NCBI GenBank assembly: GCA_039707655.1
Contig: CM077668.1
Coordinates: forward strand, 397,881,630-397,945,629
DNA from: Elymus sibiricus
Taxonomy: Eukaryota; Streptophyta; Magnoliopsida; Poales; Poaceae
DNA length: 64,000 nt
Reading direction: 5' to 3'
The notes under the pieces: generated by a model
What the model was told of the DNA's origin: nothing
The model's database searches: none
What the model saw: only the letters and a program-made list of their open reading frames with translations
Part shown: one piece after another, positions 33,776 through 46,014 of the stretch
How positions within the stretch are numbered: position 1 is the stretch's first letter
How the letters are laid out: each line of letters starts with the position of its first letter
Program-made: the position numbers and the translations under genes

Positions 33776-34836
33776 CAGTCGATGTTAGCTCTGCAGAGTC
33801 GAGCAACTAAGGGGTGTGTGGTGGTGTGCTGGTCTCAGCCCAACGATCACATCGGTCGGGCACAGGTACTAAAGCGGGGCAACTACAGCAAGGAAGAGGG
33901 GGCCACAGATGATTTACCATCCAACCTATACTAGGCATTTTAGATAACAGGCAGGTATCAATAACAGTTACAAGGACAGGCTATGCATCAGAATAGGATA
34001 AAACAACAGCAGTAACAAATTCTAATGCAAGCAGGAGGGAGAGAGAATAGGTGATATAGGCATGCGTCAAGGGGGGTTGCTTGCCTGGAAGCTCTGCGGC
34101 AAAGGAGGGGTCGTCAGTGGTGTCGTCGGTCTCCTGAGCTGCGTCGGTCTCGGGGGCTATCGGAGAAGAAGAGGGGAAGAAACAATAAATAAAGGCAAAT
34201 AACGCAACACAGATGCATGGCATGGCAGTATGCAGTGTTGGAGATGCCCTAATGCAATCCTACATGTCGCAGACAAAGCGGGAAAATATCTGGGATATTT
34301 TTCCGGCGTTTTGGCTGATTTCAGAATACTGAACCGGAGGAGAAAGTTCCATGTTCAGGTAGTTAGGAGTGATGGTCAAGCATTTTGACCGCGTATTCGG
34401 ATTCGTCTCGTTTTTCTGATCAACTTTCATGTAGAAAGTTTTTCGATCCGAGCTACGGTTTAATTTCTATGAATTTTCAAAGATTTAAACAGTTTTCTGA
34501 CAATTTCTGGAATTTATTTAATTAAAAAATTCGTATTATCCAGAATAGTAGCTGCTGACGTCAGCATGGCGTCAGCGAGTCAAACCGGCTGGTCCAGGTC
34601 AAACCTGACCTGCGGGACCCACCTGTCATACACTGCGGGTATATCAGGGTTAATTTTAAACTAAATAGAGTTAATTAACTGGTGGGCCCAGTCTGTCAGT
34701 GTCTATTTAGCTAATATAATTAAGTTTCAATTAAAAATGGTTTAGTTAATTTAGTTAACAGAGGGGGGCCCACACGTCAGCGGCTGTAGTGAACAGTAAC
34801 CGCACGTTGACCAGGTCAACTGGTCAACTGGGCCCT

Positions 34837-37800
34837 GCGGGACCCAGCTGCCAGTGACCCAGAGGCGCCACGTGGGCAGCCAGCTCAGCGCCGGCGCCGG
34901 AATTCTCTCCGGCGAGCACCGGACGCGGCAGTGAGCTCCGGCGAGCTCGGGTTTCCTCCACGAGGCACCGTTTCGCGCGTTCTCGGGCTCGTTCGAACCA
35001 GCACACCACCCCGCGTCTAACTATGTCGTCGGAACGGGCGGAGGTGGCCGGTAAGCTCGCCGGCGACAAGAACGGCGGAGACCCGAAACACGGCGAGCTC
35101 GCAAACGGCGAGGCCGCGAGCAAAACGGGCGGCGTTGGTCTCGTACGGCGTCTACGCGGGGTCGCGAACTCGGTGAGGGGTTCGGCGGACTCATGGCAAG
35201 GGCTAATGCGACGGCGGCGAGCTCATCGGCGGAGCTGGGCTCGGCCATGGCGGAACCGGCCGCTCCGGGCGCGTAGGACACTAAAAAGAGAGGGGAGGAG
35301 GAGTGGAGCTCACCGCAACGGCTCAAGGTGGCCCGTGGGAGCTTAGTAGCGCAGAGGAGACGACGGACGGAGCGGGGGAGCTCTGGCGATCCGCGGCGGC
35401 CGCCGGCTCGATCCGGGCAATGCGGCGTTCTCCTGCTCGAATGCGTGGTCGGGGAAGAAGAGGAGGACGTCGGCGGAGCTGATGAACCGGTCGGGAAGGC
35501 GAGGGAGGCACGGTGGCCGCCGTGGTGGAGCCGGGCGGCGGCGGCGTTCGGGACAGAGGAGAAGGGGGCGACGCGCGCGAGGGAGAGGGAGGAAGAGGAA
35601 TGGCGATGGCCACCAGGGGAGATGGCTCGGGAAGGCCCTTATCCCATCGCCCACCTGCCTCGTCAGCGTGGCGGCCAGCGGCCGAAGGTGCGCGCTCTCG
35701 GCCATGGCTATGGCGACAGTGAGGCGGCAGCAGGTAGAAGACTCCTCCCGTGGGCTGGGCCGGCCTGGGCCGCGTCAGGTAAACCTTCTGCCCACTTTCT
35801 TTTCTGTCTTTTTCCATTTAGTTAATAAACAGAGAGGGTTAGGGATTTATCTGGGCTACTAATTCATTTTAGAAAAATGTGTGACTTGGCCCATTAAATA
35901 CTTTGCATTTTTAGGCACTGCCACAATTATTTTGGGAGGCAGAGGAATTCATTTGCATTGTTCATAAATGAATTTGCAATTTAAATTGCTGGTATGGCAC
36001 TGTTATAAATGCTAATGCTCATTTTAGCAACTTGGTGATGTTGTTTTCCTTAACAAGAAATTATTTTGGAAAATTTGCTAATGGATGAACATTTTTCCAG
36101 CAACTTTTAAGCAACTTCAAATTTCACTTGCATTTGAATTTGAATTTAGTGGCAGAATTTGAAATAAGATATTTTTCCAACATGATTATCATTACAAATC
36201 ACAGATGACTTGGCATTAATATGATGGATCACTGTAGCTCATTACATAGGGGTGTTACAATTGGACCCAGTTGCCAGTGACCCAGAGGCGCCACGTGGGC
36301 AGCCAGCTCAGCGCCGGCGCCGGAATTCTCTCCGGCGAGCGCCGGACGCGGCAGAGAACTCCGGTGAGCTCGGGTTTCCTCCACGGGGCACCATTTCGCG
36401 CGTTCTCGGGCTCGTTCGAACGAGCACACCACCCCGGGTCTAACTATGTCGTCGGAACGGGCGGAGGTGGCCGGTAGGCTCGCCGGCGACAAGAACGGCA
36501 GAGACCCGAAACACGGCGAGCTCGCAAACGGCGAGGCTGCGAGCAAAACGGGCGGCGTTGGTCTCGTACGGCGTCTACGCGGGGTCGCGAACTCGGTGAG
36601 GGGTTCGGCGGACTCATGGCAAGGGCTAACGCGACGGCGGCGAGCTCATCGGCGGAGCTGGGCTCGGCCATGGCGGAACCGGCCGCTCCGGGCGCGTAGG
36701 AGAGTAAAAAGAGAGGGGATGAGGAATGGAGCTCACCGCAGCGGCTCAAGGTGGCCCGTGGGAGCTTAGTAGCGCAGGGGAGACGACGGACGAAGCGGGG
36801 GAGCTCCGGCGATCCGCGGCGGACGCCGGCTTGATCCGGGCAATGCGGCGTTCTCCTGCTCGAATGCGTGGTCGGGGAAGAAGAGGAGGACGTCGGCGGA
36901 GCTGATGAACCGGTCGGGGAGGCAAGGGAGGCACGGTGGCCGCCGTGGTGGAGCCGGGTGGCGGCGGCGTTCGGGACAGAGGAGAATGGGGCAACGCGCG
37001 CGAGGGAAAGGGAGGAAGAGGAATGGCGAGGGCGACCAGGGGAGATGGCTCGGGAAGGCCCTTATCCCATCGCCCACCTGCCTCGTCGGCGTGGCGGCCA
37101 GCGGCCGGAGGTGCGCGCTCTCAGCCATGGCTGTGGCGACAGCGAGCCGGGAGCAGGTAGAAGACTGCTCCCGTGGGCTGGGCCGGCCTGGGCCGCGTTA
37201 GGTAAGCCTTCTGCCCACTTTCTTTTCTGTCTTTTTCCATTTAGTTAATAAACAGAGAGGGTTAGGGATTTATCTGGGCTACTAATTCATTTTAGAAAAA
37301 TGTGTGACTTGGCCCATTAAATACTTTGCATTTTTAGGCACTGCCACAATTATTTTGGGAGGCAGAGGAATTCATTTGCATTTTTCATAAATGAATTTGC
37401 AATTTAAATTGCTGGTATGGTACTGTTATAAATGCTAAAGCATATTTTAGCAACTTGGTAATGTTGTTTTTCTTAACAAGAAATTGTTTTGGAAAATTTG
37501 CTAATGGATGAACATTTTTCCAGCAACTTTTAAGCAACTTCAAATTTCACTTGCATTTGAATTTGAATTCAATGGCAGAATTTGAAATGAGATATTTTTC
37601 CAACAGGATTATCATTGCAAATCACAGATGACTTGGCATTAATATGATGGATCACTGTAGCTCATTACATAGGGGTGTTACAATTGCACCCAGCTGCCAG
37701 TGACCCAGAGGCGCCACGTGGGCAGCCAGCTCAGCGCCGGCGCCGGAATTCTCTCCGGCGAGCGCCGGACGCGGCAGAGAGCTCCGGCGAGCTTGGGTTT

Positions 37801-40528
37801 CCTCCACGGGGCACCATTTCGCGCGTTCTCGGGCTCGTTCGAACGAGCACACCACCCCGCATCTAACTATGTCGTCGGAACGGGCGGAGGTGGCCGGTAG
37901 GCTCGCCGGCGACAAGAACGGCGGAGACCCAAAACACGACGAGCCCACAAACGGCGAGGCTGCGAGCAAAACGGGCGGCGTTGGTCTTGTACGGCGTCTA
38001 CGCGGGGTCGCGAACTCGGTGAGGGGTTCGGCGGACTTATGGCAAGGGCTAACGCGACGGCGGCGAGCTCATCGGCGGAGCTGGGCTCGGCCATGGCGGA
38101 ACCGGCCGCTCCGGGCGTGTAGGAGAGTAAAAAGAGAGGGGATGAGGAGTGGAGCTCACCGCAGCGGCTCAAGGTGGCCCGTGGAAGCTTAGTAGCGCAG
38201 GGGAGACGACGGACGGAGCGGGGGAGCTCCGGCGATCCGCGGCGGACGCCGGCTCGATCCGGGCAATGCGGCGTTCTCCTGCTTGAATGCGTGGTCGGGG
38301 AAGAAGAGGAGGACATCGGCGGAGCTGATGAACCGGTCGGGGAGGCGAGGGAGGCACGGTGGCCGCCGTGGTGGAGCCGGGCGGCGGCGGCGTTCGGGAC
38401 AGAGGAGAAGGGGGCGACGCGCGCGAGGGAGAGGGAGGAAGAGGAATGGCGAGGGCCACCAGGGGAGATGGCTCGGGAAGGCCCTTATCCCATCGCCCAC
38501 CTGCCTCATCGGTGTGGCGGCCAGCGGCCGGAAGTGCGCGCTCTCGGCCATGGTTGTGGCGACAGCGAGGCGAGAGCAGGTAGAAGACTGCTCCCGTGGG
38601 TTGGGCCGGCCTGGGCCGCGTCAGGTAAGCCTTCTGCCCACTTTCTTTTCTGTCTTTTTCCATTTAGTTAATAAACAGAGAGGGTTAGGGATTTATCTGG
38701 GCTACTAATTCATTTTAGAAAAATGTGTGACTTGGCCCATTAAATACTTTGCATTTTTAGGCACTGCCACAATTATTTTGGGAGGCAGAGGAATTCATTT
38801 GCATTTTTCATAAATGAATTTGCAATTTAAATTGCTGGTATGGCACTGTTATAAATGCTAATGCTCATTTTAGCAACTTGGTGATGTTGTTTTTCTTAAC
38901 AAGAAATTGTTTTGGAAAATTTGCTAATGGATGAACATTTTTCCAGCAACTTTTAAGCAACTTCAAATTTCACTTGCATTTGAATTTGAATTCAGTGGCA
39001 AAATTTGAAATGAGATATTTTTCCAACATGATTATCATTGCAAATCACAGATGACTTGGCATTAATATGATGGATCACTGTAGCACATTACATAGGGGTG
39101 TTACAATTGGACCCAGCTGCCAGTGACCCAGAGGTGCCATGTGGGCAGCCAGCTCAGTGCCGGCGCCGGAATTCTCTCCGGCGAGCGCCGGACGCGGCAG
39201 AGACCTCCGGCGAGCTCGGGTTTCCTCCACGGGGCACCATTTCGCGCGTTCTCGGTCTCGTTCGAACGAGCACACCACCCCGCGTCTACCTATGTCGTCG
39301 GAACGGGCGGAGGTGGCCGGTATGCTCGCCGGCGACAAGAACAGCGGAGACCCGAAACACGGCGAGCTCGCAAACGGCGAGGCCGCTAGCAAAACGGGCG
39401 GCGTTGGTCTCGTACGGCGTCTACGCGGGGTCGCGAACTCGGTGAGGGGTTCGGCGGACTCATGGCAAGGGCTAACGCGACGGCGGCGAGCTCATTGGCG
39501 GAGCTGGGCTCAGCCATGGCAGAACCGGCCGCTCCGGGCGCGTAGGAGAGTAAAAAGAGAGGGGATGAGGAGTGGAGCCCACCGCAGCGGCTCAAGGTGG
39601 CCCGTGGGAGCTTAGTAGCGCAGGGGAGACGACGGACGGAGCGGGGGAGCTCCGGCGATCCGCGGCGGACGCCGGCTCGATCTGGGCAATGCGGCGTTCT
39701 CCTGCTCGAATGCGTGGTCGGGGAAGAAGAGGAGGACGTCGGCGGAGCTGATGAACCGGTCGGGGAGGCGAGGGAGGCACGGTGGCCGCCGTGGTGGAGC
39801 CGGGCGGCAGCGGCGTTCGGGACAGAGGAGAAGTGGGCGACGCGCGCGAGGGAGAGGGAGGAAGAGGAATGGCGAGGGTGACCAGGGGAGATGGCTCGGG
39901 AAGGCCCTTATCCCATCGCCCACCTGCCTCGTCGGCGTGGCGGCCAGCGGCCGGAGTTGCGCGCTCTCGGCCATGGCTCTGGCGACAGCGAGGCGGGAGC
40001 AGGTAGAAGACTGCTCCCGTGGGCTGGGCCGGCCTGGGCCGCGTCAGGTAAGCCTTCTGCCCACTTTCTTTTCTGTCTTTTTCCATTTAGTTAATAAACA
40101 TAGAGGGTTAGGGATTTATCTGGGCTACTAATTTATTTTAGAAAAATGTGTGACTTGGCCCATTAAATACTTTGCATTTTTAGGCACTGCCACAATTATT
40201 TTGGGAGGCAGAGGAATTCATTTGCATTTTTTATAAATGAATTTGCAATTTAAATTGCTGGCATGGCACTGTTATAAATGCTAATGCTCATTTTAGCAAC
40301 TTGGTGATGTTGTTTTTCTTAACAAGAAATTGTTTTGGAAAATTTGCTAATGGATGAACATTTTTCCAGCAACTTTTAAGCAACTTCAAATTTCAGTTGC
40401 ATTTGAATTTGAATTCAGTGGTAGAATTTGAAATGAGATATTTTTCCAACATGATTATCATTGCAAATCTCAGATGAGTTGGCATTAATATGATGGATCA
40501 TTGTAGCTGATTACATAGGGGTGTTACA
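34837..40528 (-). repeat. Four-unit tandem array, 1423 bp per unit
   Basis: GGGGTGTTACA ends at 36259, 37682, 39105 and 40528: exactly 1423 bp apart. Each internal junction reads TTACAATTG followed by GACCCAG or CACCCAG, joining LTR position 1 plus a few bases of the polypurine-tract side (ATT) to LTR position about 1420. Units differ at scattered single bases. The 5' LTR has one unit (49119-50541). Each unit has an AT-rich U3 part and a GC-rich part whose overlapping frames look compositional. Confidence 0.95.
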
Positions 40529-40545
40529 ATTCTCCTCCTCTAAAA
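40529..40545 (-). other. Polypurine tract of the chromovirus
   Basis: The element strand reads TTTTAGAGGAGGAGAAT directly before TGTAACACC, marking the start of plus-strand synthesis and the 3' LTR boundary. Confidence 0.85.
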
Positions 40546-40565
40546 GAAATTCTCGTCCCGAGAAT

Positions 40566-41954
40566 TCAGGAGGTGGAAGGAAAGAGGTCGGGGTATTCCT
40601 CCCGAAGACGATCCTCGTGTTCCCAAGTGGTTTCATCTTCAGTATGATTTGACCACTGCACTTTCAGGAACTTGTTAGTCTTCTGGCGGGTCCGACGTTC
40701 AGCTTGATCGAGAATGCGGATCGGATGCTCCTTATAGGATAGGTCATCTTGTAGATCGAGCATTTCATGATCCACAGCTCGGTGCGGAGATTCCTTGAAG
40801 CAACGTCGAAGTTGCGACACATGGAAGACATCGTGGATGTGAGAGAATTGCGGCGGCAACTCCAATTTATAAGCCACATGTCCACGTCTGGCGAGAATGC
40901 GGAAGGGACCAATGTAGCGAGGAGCTAACTTGCCCTTGATCCCGAAGCGGTGAGTGCCCTTCATAGGAGTGACACGCAGATAAGCTTGCTCACCAGGTTG
41001 ATAGATCGATCCCAAGTGTTTACGATCATAATTGCTCTTCTGGCGAGACTGGGCAGCTTTGAGACTTTCCTGCACAATACGAACTTGCTCTTCGGCGTGT
41101 TGGATAATATCCGGACCAATGAGCGGTCGTTCCCCAGTTTCTGACCAATTCAGAGGGGTTCGACACTTACGTCCATAAAGAACCTCGAAGGGTGCCATTT
41201 TCAAGCTGGCTTGATAGCTGTTGTTGTAAGAAAATTTGGCATACGGGAGTGATTCTTCCCACTTCTTGTCAAATGAAATAACACAAGCTCGCAGCATATC
41301 TTCCAGCACTTGATTAACCCGTTCGACCTGGCCTTGGGACTGGGGGTGATAAGCTGAACTCGAGGTTATATGAGTTCCCATAGCTTCTTGGAAACTTTTC
41401 CAGAACATTGAGGTGAAAAGGCTGCCACGGTCTGAACTGATCTCCTTCGGAATACCGTGGAGTGATACAATTCTGGAGATATACAGATCTGCCATCTGAC
41501 TAGCAGTGATCGTCTCCTTGACTGGCAGAAAGTGTGCAACTTTGGAAAGTTGGTCGTTGACGACAAGAATTGCATCATGACCTTTCTGTGACATGGGAAG
41601 GCCAGTGATAAGATCCATTTGCACTTTGTCCCATTTCCATTCAGGAATTGGAAGCGGTTGCAGAATTCCAGCAGGCTTCTAATGTTCTGCCTTAACGCGA
41701 TGGCAAACGTCACATTCAGCAACATAACGAGCAATGTCCTGCTTCATTCTAGACCACCAGTACCTTTGACGGAGATCACGATACATCTTGGTACTACCCG
41801 GATGAATAGACAGTGGGGTATCATGTGCCTCCTTCATAACTTTGTCCGTCATAAGTTCGAACCGCGGTACCACAATGTGGTCTTTGAAATACAAAGTTCC
41901 ATCTTGAGCAAGTGAGAAATCTCTGTACTTCTCAAGGTGAAGATCTCTTTTCAT
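40566..41954 (-). pseudogene. Chromovirus integrase with chromodomain-like tail (one stop)
   Basis: The N-terminal zinc-binding HHCC part lies at 41954-41682 and ends at TAG (41679-41681) just after CDVCHRVKAEH. The core follows in 41624-40566: Asp in MDLITGLP, Asp in SSDRG, Glu in GQVERVNQ, with exactly 35 residues between the second Asp and the Glu, the canonical D,D(35)E. The last 35 residues (KVQWSNHTEDETTWEHED) resemble a chromodomain, which in chromoviruses directs insertion to marked chromatin. The enzyme joins element cDNA to host DNA in the nucleus. Only the nonsense codon, consistent with CAG to TAG, is seen as a lesion. Confidence 0.85.
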
Positions 41955-42095
41955 CAGATCAACTTCAGCATCTTTAGCTTGCGCACGCTTAACAGCCTTC
42001 TCAAGATCTGGCTGTATAACAAGGGTATTAAGAGAACCCTGTGGAACAATGTGAAGGTTTAGCTTACACAGTTCTTCATACTGATGAGGTTGAGC

Positions 42096-43508
42096 TCACT
42101 GAACCATGAGGTTGTTACAATAGGACTTGCGGCTCAAGGCATCAGCCATCACATTAGCCTTGCCAGGGGTATATGAAATACCACAGTCATAGTCCGTAAT
42201 CGTTTCCAACCATCGCTGTTGGCGGAGATTGAGATCCGGCTGAGTAAACAAATACTTCAGGCTTTGATGATCAGTATAGATCTCACATCGGTTACCGAGA
42301 AGGTAATGGCGCCACAGTTTCAATGCATATATCACTGCAGCAAGTTCAAGATCATGCACTGGATAATTCTCTTCGTGAGGACGCAACTGTCGCGAGGCAT
42401 AAGCAATTACTCTGCGCTCTTGCATCAGGACACAACCTAATCCTTGACGAGAGGCATCGCAATAGATCACAAAATCCTTGCGAGAATCCGGAGGTGCAAG
42501 CACTGGTGCAGAAGTCAGTTTGTCCTTGAGGGTCTGGAAACTTTCCTGACATTTATCTGTCCACTCAAACTTAACGCCTTTATGAAGCAGATTAGTCAGA
42601 GACTTGGCAATCTTTGAGAAGTTCTCGACAAAGCGACGGCAATAGCTTGCGAGACCGAGAAAACTTCTGACTTGCTTGACATTCTTCGGGGGAGTCCAGT
42701 CAAGAATAGCCTGAACTCGTTCTGGGTTGACAGCAATACCATCCTTGGAAATCACATGACCAAGGTAGGTTACTTCGGATAACCAGAATTCACACTTGGA
42801 ATACTTGGCATATAGCTGGTGCTCTCGAAGCTTTTCCAGAACCAATCGAAGATGTTCAGCGTGTTCTTCCTTATTCTTGGAATAAACCAGAATATCATCC
42901 AGATAAACCACGACGAATTTGTCGAGGTAATCCATGAAGATATAATTCATCAGACGGGAGAACGTTGCTGGTGCATTTGTTAAGCTGAAAGACATAATAG
43001 TATACTCATAAGAGCCATATTGAGTAACAAATGCAATCTTGGGGATATCCTCTTCGTGAACACGGATCTGATGATAACCCAACCTCAAGTCGAGTTTAGA
43101 GAACACCGACGATCTAGCCAGTTGGTCATACAGGTCATTGATCCGAGGAAGCGGATACTTATTCTGAATGGTGGCTTGATTGATAGACCGGTAATCTTGG
43201 ACCAATCGGTTCGTACCATCTTTCTTCTTGACAAAGAGAGAAGGTGCTCCCCAGGCAGAGGAACTTGGACGAATGAAACCCTTTTGAAGTGATTTGTCGA
43301 GTTCCTCCTTAAGCTCGAGAAGTTCATGCGGAGGCATCTTGTAAGGACGCTTCGCAATAGGAGTTGTGCCTGGTTTTAGGTCGATGACAAACTCGACAGC
43401 TCTAACAGGGGGTACTCCTGGAAGTTCTTCCGGAAATACATCTTGGAAGTCGCGAACGACTGGAATGTTTTCTATCCCCTCAAGAGGAGAAGCGTTCAAC
43501 GCATTCAA
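42096..43508 (-). pseudogene. Chromovirus reverse transcriptase and RNase H (bounded by stops)
   Basis: A 470-codon open stretch in the pol frame. RT at about residues 50-230 with [21 protein letters not shown] (the family usually has FGLTNAP) and catalytic YLDDILVYS at 202-210. RNase H from about residue 345 with [12 protein letters not shown], an ELAAV helix and [10 protein letters not shown]. It copies element RNA into DNA in cytoplasmic particles. Flanking in-frame stops at 43533-43535 (TAA) and 42096-42098 (TGA) separate it from protease and integrase. Confidence 0.88.
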
Positions 43509-43631
43509 GGCATAAATCTGAGCCTCGGCACTTTACACAATATGAGCCTGGTAATTTACTAGCTCATCTGATGGGTGCAGGAGGTGTACGACTTTGGTGG
43601 CACAATTGATCAAGGCGGTATGAGCCTTCAA

Positions 43632-44259
43632 TCAATCCATTCCCAGAATGAGGTCGATCTTGGAAGACTTCAGAATAATGGGAAAAGCACGAAACTCCAG
43701 CCCTTCAATATCAATAGTGACATCGGGGCTGAACAGGGCGGTTTGGCATTGGCCCGCGAGAGTGTTTACCACTAGCGGTTGACGCAGTGCTTCACATTTA
43801 ATGTCATGCATATATGCAAAAATTTCTAACATGAATGAATGTGATGCTCCAGAATCAAATAAAACAGATGCAGGTATTGAATTAACAAGGAGAGTACCCA
43901 TCACGGTCGCTGGTTGATCCTGAGCTTCAGCCATGTTGACATGATAAGACTGCCCACGACCATATGAAGGTCTGGCATTATAACTGCGAGGCTGAATAAT
44001 ACCACGGCCATTTCCACGGCCAGCAGGTGGAAAGCACGAGCTGGTTCTGACTCTGAGAGCAGTCTCTAGCACGGTGACCTGGATGGCCACACTTGAAACA
44101 GAGTCCATTGTCGGGACGTGGAGTAGGAGCTCGGGGCATTGGAGCCTGAGGTCTGAACTGTCTTGGCGGTGGAGGAGGCATACGTGGTGCAACATACGAT
44201 GGCCTCTGAACAGGTACAGCTGGACGGTACATGCTCTGAGGGATCCAAATACGGCGCTT
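43632..44259 (-). pseudogene. Chromovirus zinc knuckle and aspartic protease (frameshifted)
   Basis: A CCHC knuckle CFKCGHPGHRARDC lies near 44095 in one frame. The protease with LFDSGASHSFM (near 43850) and a terminal LILGMD word is in another frame, so a small indel lies near 44030-44060. The frame stops at TGA 43632-43634, where the family pattern expects Trp after GMD. A TAG at 44260-44262 separates it from Gag. Confidence 0.78.
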
Positions 44260-44994
44260 CTAGGAAGACGAGCCCGAAGATGAGCCCGCTTCACGGGTGC
44301 GCTTGAGAGCATCCTTATGATCCTTCAGTCCTGTCTCAACCTGAATAGCCTTGTCCACCAAGGTGGCGAAGTCAGCAAAGTCTTGGACTAGCAGAGCGAG
44401 CTTGATATCAGGGTTGAGCCCTTCATGGAACTTTTCCTGTCTGCGGGCATCCGTAGCAATGTCATCTTCAGCGTAGCGAGATAACTCCAGAAATTCCCGC
44501 TGATAAGCTTCCACAGACTTGTTCCCCTGAGTGAGATTACGGAACTCACGCTTCTTTCGGTCCATGACTCCTTGCGGAATATAACGGGCACGGAAAGCAG
44601 CTTTGAACTCCATCCAGGTGATAATAGTTCCAGCAGCTAAGGTCTGCCTGTGAGTGTCCCACCATTGGGCTGCGGGTCCCTTCAGGAAATAAGATGCGAA
44701 GGTGACATAGCTGGCAGGGTCCACATTCGCAGACTCCATCTCGAAAAAGATGTCACAAATCCAGTCACCCGCATCAAGTGGCTGCACTGAGTTGCGATAG
44801 ATGGTTGGGTTCAAGCGCACAAATTCTTGCAAGGTGATTGCGGCTGGCTGTTGGTTGGCATTGGGATGTGGAAACTGATCCATCAGCCCTTGCATAAACT
44901 GACGGTGCACTTCAAACTGTTGCATCATGAGTGCCATATAGTCGGGCGGTGGTGGATTGTTGACACCACGGCCACGACCAGTTGGTCTAACCAT
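44260..44994 (-). CDS. gag: Chromovirus Gag (capsid part)
   Basis: ATG at 44994, 244 aa to a TAG at 44260. The retrotransposon Gag core spans about residues 75-200, with YFLKGPAAQWWD, FKAAFRARYIP and FLELSRYAEDD. Reading on past the stop gives the proline-rich linker and zinc knuckle, so the TAG is a secondary truncation (CAG to TAG is the likely change). Confidence 0.85.
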   Translation of the reverse strand: MVRPTGRGRGVNNPPPPDYMALMMQQFEVHRQFMQGLMDQFPHPNANQQPAAITLQEFVRLNPTIYRNSVQPLDAGDWICDIFFEMESANVDPASYVTFASYFLKGPAAQWWDTHRQTLAAGTIITWMEFKAAFRARYIPQGVMDRKKREFRNLTQGNKSVEAYQREFLELSRYAEDDIATDARRQEKFHEGLNPDIKLALLVQDFADFATLVDKAIQVETGLKDHKDALKRTREAGSSSGSSS

Positions 44995-45243
44995 CCTGCT
45001 AAAAATTCAACAGGGGGTAGTTTAGCAACGAGCATGCAGTAGCATGGATTCATTTATGAGGTAACATGCACAACAAAAGGAAGTGCAATAGATACAACAT
45101 CACAGTCAAACATGACATACAGATCCATACATAGGTTCGGTTACAAGACAGCGTTACAACAGCATAAGGAAAAGCTAGACAACTTGGCAGCGCGCAGGCA
45201 CGCGGTGGAGGGATACAACAACGCGACATAGCGATATGCTACA

Positions 45244-46014
45244 TCAGCGTCGGAGAAAACCACTGAAGCCAGGCAGCTGCAAGTGACGAGGCAGGGTACC
45301 CTCGAAAGAAGGATCCTGCGCTCCGTGAACACTCTGGTGCAGAACCTGGTCTCGAACTGGAAGAAGAGGACCACGTGGAGGAGTAAAACCTCCAACAGCA
45401 GGCCACTCAAGACCTGGTGGCATCTCCGTCCTGCGCGGGTAAAGAATGTACTCTGGGTGCATCCGTGCACTGACTGCTGGCAGCAACTGTGTCAGAGCGT
45501 CGTAAAGGCGACCACGAGTGGCGTACAACTCGACAGCAAGAGCGCGAGCAGTGCGATCCAGAGCCTGGATGTGATGTACCATAACCTGCGGGTCATAGCG
45601 ACGCAGCACGTAAGGAGCACAGGTAGCAGTGTAGTATCCAGTCTCATCCCCAGTAGGAGTATACGGGATGTATCTGAAAGCGGTCTCCTCCAAGCGACTG
45701 TTGTGCTCTCTACGGAGATGGGCAATAGCAGTGTAGGCAGCATCATGGACAGCCATATCAGCGGTCACTCCAACACCATGAAAGGTGTGTAACTCAGTGA
45801 TGGAGTTGTTCTGCCGATCAAAGATGCGAACCTCAGCATGGTACTGCTCCTGGTCAAACTCGCGGTAATCCTCGTAAACAGTGTACTCGGGATACCAGCG
45901 ATATCCCAGCCTGGTCAGAAGATCGACCAAAATGGCCGGAAACCAAGTCGCATCACGAGCCACGGTCAGACGGACAAGCTGTCTTGCGGGACGCGGCGGG
46001 AACAAACGATCCAT
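45244..46014 (-). CDS. Sense-strand pre-gag ORF, dsRNA-binding-domain-like
   Basis: Between the PBS and Gag, on the coding strand. I take the ATG at 46014 (MDRLFPPRP), giving 256 aa; the longer open frame above it has no ATG, and TTTCAG directly precedes this ATG. About residues 20-100 follow an alpha-beta-beta-beta-alpha pattern: FPAILVDLLTRLGYRW helix, PEYTVYED, YHAEVRIFD, then FHGVGVTADMAVHDAAYTAI, which recalls the G.G.SKK.AK..AA..AL end of dsRNA-binding domains without its lysines. The rest is predicted helical and proline-rich. The frame is intact, unlike gag and pol in the same element. Function unknown; a silencing-related or RNA-packaging role is speculation. Confidence 0.6.
   Translation of the reverse strand: MDRLFPPRPARQLVRLTVARDATWFPAILVDLLTRLGYRWYPEYTVYEDYREFDQEQYHAEVRIFDRQNNSITELHTFHGVGVTADMAVHDAAYTAIAHLRREHNSRLEETAFRYIPYTPTGDETGYYTATCAPYVLRRYDPQVMVHHIQALDRTARALAVELYATRGRLYDALTQLLPAVSARMHPEYILYPRRTEMPPGLEWPAVGGFTPPRGPLLPVRDQVLHQSVHGAQDPSFEGTLPRHLQLPGFSGFLRR

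Larger units (their letters stand above)
32124..40528 (-). repeat. 3' LTR of the chromovirus with tandem-amplified U3 part
   Basis: It matches the 5' LTR 46413-50541 across its whole length, but is 8405 bp rather than 4129 bp because the terminal 1423 bp occur four times. A severed first part of the same LTR (27528-28171) lies upstream of the duplicated block. Confidence 0.88.

Noticed and set aside
34824..40131. Recurring 100-165 codon frames on both strands in each 1423-bp unit
   Set aside because: They recur because the DNA was duplicated recently, they overlap each other in several frames, and they are Arg/Gly/Pro/Ser low complexity.
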